The notes beneath the pieces are model-generated. The model was given only the letters and a program-made list of their open reading frames with translations, was not told where the DNA came from and made no database searches. A DNA stretch of 10,337 bases, taken from the NCBI GenBank assembly GCA_016794075.1, contig JAEUKU010000289.1, positions 1 to 10,337 on the forward strand, in the 5' to 3' direction. Below, piece by piece: positions 4,936 to 10,337 of the stretch. Source of the stretch: Rhodospirillaceae bacterium. Its GTDB lineage: Bacteria; Pseudomonadota; Alphaproteobacteria; Dongiales; Dongiaceae. The position numbers and the translations under genes are program-made. Position 1 is the first letter of the stretch; each line of letters starts with the position of its first letter.

Positions 4936-7320
4936 ATGGCGGAAGACGGCCCGACACCGGAAACCGGCGGCAGGATCCATTTCGAGTCCGGCGAGTTCGA
5001 CAGCGTCAAGGCGGAGGAGTTCCGACGCCTCGGTCTCGACCCGGAGCAGGACGGCGTGTTCGGCCTCGCGCTCTCCGGCGGCGGCATCCGCTCCGCCTCC
5101 TTCGCCCTGGGCGTGCTGCAGGCGCTGCACGGCTACAAGGTGTTCAATCGTTTCGACTACCTGTCGACGGTGTCGGGCGGCGGCTATATCGGCAGCGCGC
5201 TGACCTACTTCCGCAACTACTTCGCCCGGAACTTCGACAGCGGCTGGTTCCCGTTCGGTTATCTGAATGCCGATCCGAAGCTCCGCGCCATCGGCGTGCG
5301 CACCGCCAAGCCGACGAACGTGGCGGATCTCTGCGCCTATCAGATCGTCAGCTATCTGCGCCAGCATGCCAGCTTCCTGACCCCAAGCCGGATGCTGGAC
5401 CGGCCGGCGCTGGCGGCAGGCGTGCTGCGCGGGCTCATCAGCAGCGTGCTGCCCTACATGGCGCTGCTGGTCGGCATGCTCGGTGCCTGCATCGCCGTCG
5501 GTATCTTCGACGACCGGCTGCGATTCGGCGGCTGGTCGGATTCGATCGCGCTCAACGCGCTGGCCGCGGGCGACAAGGGCGAGAAGTCACCTTACCTGGC
5601 GCTCTGGCCGGCGGGTGCCGCGCTGGCGCTCCTGGCGATCATCCTGCTCGGCGGCCTGTTCCAGGTCCTGCGGTCGAGCCATGCCTTCCGCGGCGAGGAG
5701 GACATCCGCAAATCCCTGCAAGGCTACTATACCGGCATCACCTGGATGCATCGTCACGGCAATCTGCTGCTGTTCGCCGCCGGCCTGCTGCTGCTCGCGA
5801 TCCTGCCCTGGCTGCACGACTATCTCGCCGGCCTGGGAAAGGGGCAGCTGCCGACGACCTTCGGCGCGCTGCTCGCCGCCCTGGCTGGCGCGGCGGCGCA
5901 GGTGACGAAGCTGCGCGCCATCATCGGTGGCGACGTCAAGCCGCCCTCCGCGATCAAGAGCGCGCTCATGGTGGTCGGCGGCATCGCGCTGGTCTTCGGC
6001 GTCATCCTGCTGGCCTACATCGTCGGCTTCCAGATCGCCGCCGTCTCGCGGTCCCTGCTGCTCGGCTGGGGCCTGGGCAGCGTTTCCTGGATTCCGGTTC
6101 CGGGTCCTGTCGCGGCGTTCATCGGGCCGCTCCTCGTCGGCGCGCTGGGACTTCTCCTGGCCCTCAACATCAACATCAACCACACCAGCCAGCATCGGCT
6201 CTATCGCGACCGCCTGATGGAGGTGTTCTGCGCCGATGAGGACGCGCTGGAGAAATGCGCGTGGCGGGCGGCCAGATGGGCGCAGACCGAGGAAGGCTAC
6301 CTGCAGGCGATGAAGGCGGTGCCGCGGCCGCTCCACCTGATCAGCACGACGATGATCGCCAGCGATTCCGACGACCGCCGATTCCGCGGCCGGGGTGGCG
6401 ACAATTTCCTGCTGTCGCCAGTCTTCTGCGGCAGCGACGCGACCGGCTGGGTGAAGACCGAGATCGGCATGAAGGCTCTCAGCCTGCCGACCGCCGCGGC
6501 CATCTCCGGGGCGGCGCTCAACGCTCATGCGGGCCCGCACGGCTCGGGCGGGCTGCGCAACAAGGCCTATGCCGCCCTGCTCAGCTTCCTCGGTCTCAAT
6601 CTCGGCTATTGGGCGCGCAACCCGCGCGCCTATGCCGGGCAGAACGCCACCCCGAAATTCAGGATGCCGCATCTGCTGGCGCCCGGATGGCGCAGCCTTT
6701 CGGGGCGCCACCTGCACGAGCGCGGCCCTTATGTGCTGCTCTCCGACGGTGGGCATTTCGAGAACCTCGCCATCTACGAGCTGATCCGCCGCCAGGTGCG
6801 CCTGCTGTGGGTGAGCGACGCCGGGCAGGACACCGGCTTCAGCTTCGAGGATCTCTCCTGCGCGATCGAACGCGTGCGGGTCGATTTCGGCGTCAACATC
6901 CGGTTCGTGGATGACGAGTACGACCTGGTGCACCTGATGCCGGGCTCATCCGACGCCAAGGGCCGGGCGAGCGAGAATTTCGCCGACCGCTACAACTTGG
7001 CGCGGCGCGGCTACGCCATCGGCAGGATCGAATATCCGGACCGCACCGACGGCATCTTCATCTATGTGAAGTCGACGCTGACCAGGTCCCTGCCGGGCGA
7101 CATCTACGGCTACAAGGCCCGCAACAAGGACTTTCCGCACCAGACGACGCTCGACCAGTTCTTCGACGAAGAGCAGTTCGAAGCCTATCGCGAGCTGGGC
7201 TACCGTCTTTCCAAGCAGCTGTTCACGGACATCAGGGCGGCGCGCGCCGCGACGAACACGCCCAACGGCTCGACCGGGTCGAAGGCTCTGGACAAGGTCG
7301 CCGCCGCGCTCGGACTCTGA
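4936..7320 (+). CDS. Patatin/cPLA2-like phospholipase with an inserted membrane domain
   Basis: A predicted serine acyl-hydrolase acting on membrane lipids with a Ser-Asp dyad, 794 residues. The N terminus is cytoplasmic-looking. The oxyanion segment is G48-G-G-I-R-S, and the nucleophile elbow is S-T-V-S80-G-G-G-Y-I-G, with Thr78 where GxSxG has its first Gly. The aspartate motif S-D604-G-G-H-F-E-N-L lies over 500 residues later. Between them are about six hydrophobic segments (near 167-191, 219-245, 275-298, 307-325, 342-372, 391-412). The D-G-G...E-N-L...L-I-R-R arrangement, followed by V-S-D-A, recalls group IV (cPLA2/PLB) enzymes as much as patatins. A-I-S-G-A-A-L-N (522-529) is another recurrent motif in large bacterial relatives. 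ATG 4936 has a good Shine-Dalgarno (GGGGGAG). No signal peptide and no secretion or immunity partner are adjacent. Substrate and reaction (phospholipase or lysophospholipase) are unknown. Confidence 0.88.
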   Translation: MAEDGPTPETGGRIHFESGEFDSVKAEEFRRLGLDPEQDGVFGLALSGGGIRSASFALGVLQALHGYKVFNRFDYLSTVSGGGYIGSALTYFRNYFARNFDSGWFPFGYLNADPKLRAIGVRTAKPTNVADLCAYQIVSYLRQHASFLTPSRMLDRPALAAGVLRGLISSVLPYMALLVGMLGACIAVGIFDDRLRFGGWSDSIALNALAAGDKGEKSPYLALWPAGAALALLAIILLGGLFQVLRSSHAFRGEEDIRKSLQGYYTGITWMHRHGNLLLFAAGLLLLAILPWLHDYLAGLGKGQLPTTFGALLAALAGAAAQVTKLRAIIGGDVKPPSAIKSALMVVGGIALVFGVILLAYIVGFQIAAVSRSLLLGWGLGSVSWIPVPGPVAAFIGPLLVGALGLLLALNININHTSQHRLYRDRLMEVFCADEDALEKCAWRAARWAQTEEGYLQAMKAVPRPLHLISTTMIASDSDDRRFRGRGGDNFLLSPVFCGSDATGWVKTEIGMKALSLPTAAAISGAALNAHAGPHGSGGLRNKAYAALLSFLGLNLGYWARNPRAYAGQNATPKFRMPHLLAPGWRSLSGRHLHERGPYVLLSDGGHFENLAIYELIRRQVRLLWVSDAGQDTGFSFEDLSCAIERVRVDFGVNIRFVDDEYDLVHLMPGSSDAKGRASENFADRYNLARRGYAIGRIEYPDRTDGIFIYVKSTLTRSLPGDIYGYKARNKDFPHQTTLDQFFDEEQFEAYRELGYRLSKQLFTDIRAARAATNTPNGSTGSKALDKVAAALGL

Positions 7321-7369
7321 GCGTTGCCGCCGCCGCAGGAGGTGCCGGCGAACGGGTCCGGCGCGGGCT

Positions 7370-9199
7370 TTACCGGCGCGCGCGCCAGTTGCGCCAGGCG
7401 GCGGCAATGCGGCCGATCAAGGTCTGTCGCCGCAGCAGGCGGCGCATCAGCCGCGGGGCGTCGCCGTCGATCTGCAAGCCGGCCTCGGTCACGCGATCCC
7501 CTTCCATCCGGCGCACGATGAGATGCGCGCCGCCGAGATCCAGCCGGTCGCCGATCTCCGGGCTGCCCTCGAAGCGCTCGGCGAAGAGCTGCGCGATCGT
7601 GCCGGCGGCATCCTCCGGCAGCGCGGCAAGGCCGTAGAGCTCCCGCACGACGCCGATCGGCACGTCGCCCCTGAAGGCGAACTCGCCGGAAACCTCGTGC
7701 TCGGCCTCTTCCGCGCCACGCGGCGCGAACAGGCTGTCGAGCTGCCGCACGCGGTCCGGCGGCGCCAGGAAGTAGGCGTGATCGTCGGGCAGCAGTGCCC
7801 CCGCTTCCGCCGGCATCACGATCGCATTGCCGCGCACCACCAGCGCCAGCCGCGCCCAGCGGGGCAGAATGCCGGGGGCGAGGGTGCCCTGCGCGAGGCT
7901 GGCATGGGCGAGCACATCGCTGTCGCGCTCGATCGGATAGCCGACCAGCTCGTATTCGAGCTGGCCAGGCAGATCGAGTTCCACGCGGCGCACCGAGGGC
8001 CGGCTCCGGGGCAAGGCAAGGGCGAGCCATCGGGCGCAGGGATTGATGCTCCAGCCCTGCACCAGCAGCGACACCAGCACGACGACAAAGGCGATGTTGA
8101 AATACATGTCGGCATGGGGCACGCCGGACAGGGTCGGGATCGCCGCCAGGAAGATGCTCACGGCGCCGCGCAGCCCGACCCAGGAAATGAACAGGTTTTC
8201 GCGGCGACTGAACTTGAAGGGCAGCAGGCAGAGCCAGACCGCGACCGGTCGCGCGACGAACATGAGCCAGGCGGCGATCGCAAGCGCGGGCAGGGCGTAG
8301 TGGATCAGCCGCGACGGCGTCACCAGCAGGCCGAGCACGGTGAACATCACGATCTGGGAGAGCCAGGTTGCCGCCTGCTGAAAGCTCGCGATGCTGGCGT
8401 GGGCCCGCATCGGGCGGTTGCCGACGACCAGGCCGGCAAGATAGGCCGCCAGCAGGCCGCTGCCGCCCAGCACTGCGGTGGCGGCATAGACCAGCACCGC
8501 GCCCGACAGGGCGAGGACCGGGTGCAGGCCGGAGGGCAAGGGAACGTGGTTCAGGGCCCAGGAAATGGCGAAGCCGCCGGCCAGGCCCAGCGCGGCGCCG
8601 AGTGCCGCCTGCTGCGCGATCTCGCCGAGGATCGGCCAGCCGGATGTCATCACCCCGGCCAGAAGCGCCTCGACCAGGACCACCGTCAGCAGCACGGCAG
8701 CCGGATCGTTGGTGCTGGATTCGATCTCCAGCACCGCGTTGACCCGGCGCTTCAGCTCCAATCCGCCGGAATGCAGCAGGAAGAACACCGCCGCCGCGTC
8801 GGTCGACGACACCATGGCCCCGACCAGCATGCCCTCCATCCAATCGAGATCGAGGACATAGGCGGCGAGCACGCCGGTGAGGGCGGTGGTCAGCACGACG
8901 CCGATCGTGGCGAGCGTGGTCGAGGGCAGCAGGGTGCCGCGAAAGGCGGCGAGCCGCGTATGCGACCCGCCGTCGAACAGGATGACGGCCAGCGCCAGCG
9001 AGCCCACCAGATAGGTGAGCTGGTAGTCGCTGAAATGCAGCCCGCCGGGGCCGTCCTCGCCGGCCAGCATGCCGATGACAAGGAACACCAGCAGCAGCGG
9101 CGCGCCGAAACGCTGGGCGATCAGGCTCGAAAAGATGGCGACGACCGCAAGGGCGGCGGCCAGCAATAGCAGGGTGTTGGCGAAGTCGATGCTGGCCAT
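7370..9199 (-). CDS. K+/H+ (or Na+/H+) antiporter, CPA1 NhaP2/CvrA type
   Basis: Inner-membrane monovalent cation/proton antiporter that expels K+ or Na+ in exchange for protons, for pH and volume homeostasis. The 609-residue product has an N-terminal block of about 12 helices (1-395) with family signatures: V-S-S-T-D134-A-A-A-V-F, E-I-E-S-S-T-N164-D165-P and G-L-R344-G-A-V-S. It is followed by an RCK_C/TrkA_C-like domain (about 403-490) and a CorC_HlyC-type transporter-associated domain (about 497-578), the architecture of E. coli CvrA (NhaP2). A basic amphipathic tail ends the protein. ATG 9199 is supported by CAGGAG seven bases upstream; in-frame ATG 9244 has no such site. It lies 81 bases after the methyltransferase gene on the same strand and converges on the phospholipase gene with a 49-base gap. 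K+ specificity is inferred from domain order. Confidence 0.93.
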   Translation of the reverse strand: MASIDFANTLLLLAAALAVVAIFSSLIAQRFGAPLLLVFLVIGMLAGEDGPGGLHFSDYQLTYLVGSLALAVILFDGGSHTRLAAFRGTLLPSTTLATIGVVLTTALTGVLAAYVLDLDWMEGMLVGAMVSSTDAAAVFFLLHSGGLELKRRVNAVLEIESSTNDPAAVLLTVVLVEALLAGVMTSGWPILGEIAQQAALGAALGLAGGFAISWALNHVPLPSGLHPVLALSGAVLVYAATAVLGGSGLLAAYLAGLVVGNRPMRAHASIASFQQAATWLSQIVMFTVLGLLVTPSRLIHYALPALAIAAWLMFVARPVAVWLCLLPFKFSRRENLFISWVGLRGAVSIFLAAIPTLSGVPHADMYFNIAFVVVLVSLLVQGWSINPCARWLALALPRSRPSVRRVELDLPGQLEYELVGYPIERDSDVLAHASLAQGTLAPGILPRWARLALVVRGNAIVMPAEAGALLPDDHAYFLAPPDRVRQLDSLFAPRGAEEAEHEVSGEFAFRGDVPIGVVRELYGLAALPEDAAGTIAQLFAERFEGSPEIGDRLDLGGAHLIVRRMEGDRVTEAGLQIDGDAPRLMRRLLRRQTLIGRIAAAWRNWRARR

Positions 9200-9205
9200 T
9201 GCGCT

Positions 9206-9247
9206 CCTGTGTGTGTCGGCTGGATGCTGCCGCCAAGCTAACACAGG
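9206..9247 (-). promoter_or_regulatory. Leader inverted repeat that could hide the antiporter Shine-Dalgarno
   Basis: On the minus strand CCTGTGT (9247-9241) is complementary to ACACAGG (9212-9206), whose AGG is the start of the AGGAG ribosome binding site of the antiporter gene. The 28-base loop can form a small inner stem (GGC/GCC). If transcribed, the hairpin would cover the site and lower translation. No ligand or sensing domain is recognisable. Confidence 0.35.
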
Positions 9248-9280
9248 GGCAAGCGCGGAGACGAGCCTGACCGGATTCCC

Positions 9281-9769
9281 TCAGCGCCGCCGCTGCAGGA
9301 AATATCGTCCCGGCTTGATGCCCGCGGGCAGCGGCAGCGCCTCCAGCGCCGCATCCTCGACCGGCTGGTCGCTGATGAGGATGCCGCCGGGCCGCAGCAA
9401 TTGCAGCACCTGGGGTGTCATGATGCGGGCCAGCGCCCGGCTCGCCGCTTCGTCGCCGGAGCCGATGTCGAGATTGGCGAGGGCGGTCGCCTGGCCGAGC
9501 TGCCGGATCGCCTTCGGCAGGGTGTCGCGGAAATCGCCGAGAAACAGGCGCTCGGTGGGCGGGATGCAATCGGGATGCGCCGCCACCTGGCGGTCGAAGA
9601 CATAGATGTCGCGCGCCGGCAGCCGGTCGCGCAGATGGTCATAGGTCCGCCCATTGCCGAGGCCGAATTCCAGGACATTGCCGGGCAGATCGGCGATCAG
9701 CCGCGCCGCGTGATCGAGGCAGGCGCGCTGCGCCTCCAGCCGGCGGATGAAGGAATCGAGGCGGCTCAA
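9281..9769 (-). CDS. Class I SAM-dependent methyltransferase (Methyltransf_17-like)
   Basis: A small Rossmann-fold methyltransferase using S-adenosylmethionine; the methyl acceptor is unknown. The 162-residue product shows motif I L-E34-F-G-L-G-N-G40, a helix beginning R-T-Y-D-H-L, an acidic residue ending strand 2 (V-F-D59-R), L-G-D-F (77-80), N-L-D-I-G-S-G (99-105) and L-L-R-P-G-G (124-129). It resembles the predicted methyltransferase family I know as Methyltransf_17. The start is TTG 9769: no ATG is available near the N terminus, and TTG overlaps the stop of the cyclic-nucleotide-binding gene as TTGA, which implies translational coupling. A rare start codon in such an overlap often means reinitiation after the upstream gene. 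No membrane segment is present. Family confident, role unknown. Confidence 0.88.
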   Translation of the reverse strand: MSRLDSFIRRLEAQRACLDHAARLIADLPGNVLEFGLGNGRTYDHLRDRLPARDIYVFDRQVAAHPDCIPPTERLFLGDFRDTLPKAIRQLGQATALANLDIGSGDEAASRALARIMTPQVLQLLRPGGILISDQPVEDAALEALPLPAGIKPGRYFLQRRR

Positions 9770-10218
9770 TGCTTGGTCGCGACCGCGTCGCGCAGCTGCT
9801 CCGTGGTGTGCTCGAGGCGCTGGGCCAGCACGCGCATGACTTCGATGGAGATGGTCGGAAAGTCGCTCACCATGCGGAAGAACAAGTCCTTGGTGATCTT
9901 CAGGGTGGTGAGGTTCTCGGTCGCCTTGATGGTGGCGGTGCGCGGCACGTCGCAGAGAATGCCGATCTCGCCGACGAAGGCGTCGCGGCCGACCTCGGCC
10001 ACCTTCAGCGGGCCGTTGGGCGTGTCGATCAGCACGTCGGCGCGGCCTTCCAGGATGATGTAGGCGGCATCGGCGTTGTCGCCCTGGTGGAACATCTCCT
10101 CGCCGGCGCGGAACTGCGTGCGCTCGGCGGCGAAGGCCATCAGCTTCAGCCGCGACGGCTCGACCTTGGCGAAGAGCGGGGTGCGCTTCAGCGCTTCCAC
10201 ATCGTCCAGAATGCTCAT
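9766..10218 (-). CDS. Stand-alone cyclic-nucleotide-binding domain protein
   Basis: A 150-residue protein that is essentially one cNMP-binding beta-roll (about residues 12-130) with a short C-terminal helix and no DNA-binding helix-turn-helix, so it is not a Crp/Fnr transcription factor. The phosphate-binding cassette is intact: F-V-G83-E84-I-G-I-L followed by P-R93-T-A-T. This predicts real binding of cAMP or cGMP. L-F-A-K-V-E (15-20) and R-A-G-E (37-40) are usual features of the fold. ATG 10218 is preceded by a purine-rich AGGGGA. The stop overlaps the TTG start of the methyltransferase, and an unidentified gene ends 21 bases upstream, so it sits inside an operon. It probably controls a partner protein by direct contact; the partner is unknown, with the coupled methyltransferase the obvious candidate. 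Confidence 0.9.
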   Translation of the reverse strand: MSILDDVEALKRTPLFAKVEPSRLKLMAFAAERTQFRAGEEMFHQGDNADAAYIILEGRADVLIDTPNGPLKVAEVGRDAFVGEIGILCDVPRTATIKATENLTTLKITKDLFFRMVSDFPTISIEVMRVLAQRLEHTTEQLRDAVATKH

Positions 10219-10239
10219 CTCGTCCCCTTTCCTCCCGGA

Positions 10240-10337
10240 TTATGACTCCGTCGCGGCGCGCTTGGCTAGCAGACGGAGGTTTTCGTTCTTGGGTCCCTGC
10301 CCGGGCCCGTGGCCCGGATTCTGCTGCCCGGATTCTG
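10240..10337 (-). CDS. C-terminal end of an unidentified protein (cut by window edge)
   Basis: On the minus strand an open frame enters from the right edge and ends with TAA at 10242-10240, 21 bases before the cyclic-nucleotide-binding gene. The visible 32 residues are a Gly/Pro/Gln-rich stretch, then a basic helical end (N-L-R-L-L-A-K-R-A). The tail of a same-strand neighbour at operon spacing is the simplest reading. The other two minus frames run on as Arg-rich, non-protein-like sequence. Too little is present to name a family. Confidence 0.4.
   Translation of the reverse strand, partial: ESGQQNPGHGPGQGPKNENLRLLAKRAATES
10312..10337. repeat. 12-bp direct repeat at the right edge
   Basis: GCCCGGATTCTG occurs at 10312-10323 and at 10326-10337, two bases apart. 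The period is 14, so the two copies are read in different frames within the presumed coding end. More copies may lie beyond the window edge. Confidence 0.5.

Noticed and set aside
3910..5367. Minus-strand open frame of 485 codons across xthA and the phospholipase start
   Set aside because: It crosses two well-supported plus-strand genes, the terminator and an intergenic gap, with no recognisable domain.
4884..6239. Plus-strand open frame of 451 codons overlapping the phospholipase
   Set aside because: Arg/Pro/Ala-rich product in a shifted frame; the 794-codon frame carries the catalytic motifs and a good ribosome site.
7523..9169. Long plus-strand open frame antisense to the antiporter gene (548 codons)
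   Set aside because: It mirrors a clear antiporter with intact motifs; its product is Gln/Arg/His/Gly-rich low complexity, typical of a frame shadow in high-GC DNA.

Overview
The window is about 10.3 kb of high-GC DNA with compact, well-spaced genes. The gene content (Tat-type LolA precursor, ExoIII, KefC/CvrA-type antiporter, Methyltransf_17-like methyltransferase) and strong G/C third-position bias suggest a free-living alphaproteobacterium, plausibly of the Rhodospirillales. That placement is inference from family resemblance, not a database match. I see no tRNA, rRNA, CRISPR array, insertion sequence or phage gene.

Layout. The left end (1-288) is mostly intergenic, with two inverted repeats ahead of lolA (289-954, +), the periplasmic lipoprotein carrier. 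Convergent to it is a two-gene minus-strand operon: a ribbon-helix-helix protein (1403-1666) overlapping by ATGA a 146-residue protein of unknown function (966-1406). Its promoter carries an 8-bp tandem repeat between the -35 and -10 boxes. Next, also on the minus strand, is a membrane fatty acid hydroxylase/sterol desaturase (1740-2633), divergent from a class I glutamine amidotransferase-like (peptidase C26, PuuD-like) gene (2878-3684, +).

The 336-base gap 3685-4020 is the most unusual stretch. It holds a 9-bp inverted repeat and then a row of hairpins ending in a strong Rho-independent terminator. Two of the loops are anti-Shine-Dalgarno-like (CUCCCCC and UCCUCCCC). I read this as a candidate small RNA resembling the alphaproteobacterial cuckoo/CcsR class. 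Exodeoxyribonuclease III (xthA, 4021-4806) follows, then a 794-residue patatin/cPLA2-like phospholipase with about six membrane helices inserted between its nucleophile and its catalytic aspartate (4936-7320).

The right third is on the minus strand and reads leftward. It starts with the tail of an unidentified gene (10240 to the window edge), then a stand-alone cyclic-nucleotide-binding protein (9766-10218), a SAM methyltransferase starting at TTG and overlapping it by TTGA (9281-9769), and a K+/H+ antiporter with RCK_C and CorC_HlyC domains (7370-9199). These may form one transcript. The antiporter converges on the phospholipase gene.

The genes do not form one obvious pathway. A loose theme is the cell envelope: lipoprotein sorting, lipid hydroxylation, a membrane phospholipase and ion exchange. 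Each regulatory structure noted is inspected by eye; no folding or database search was run.
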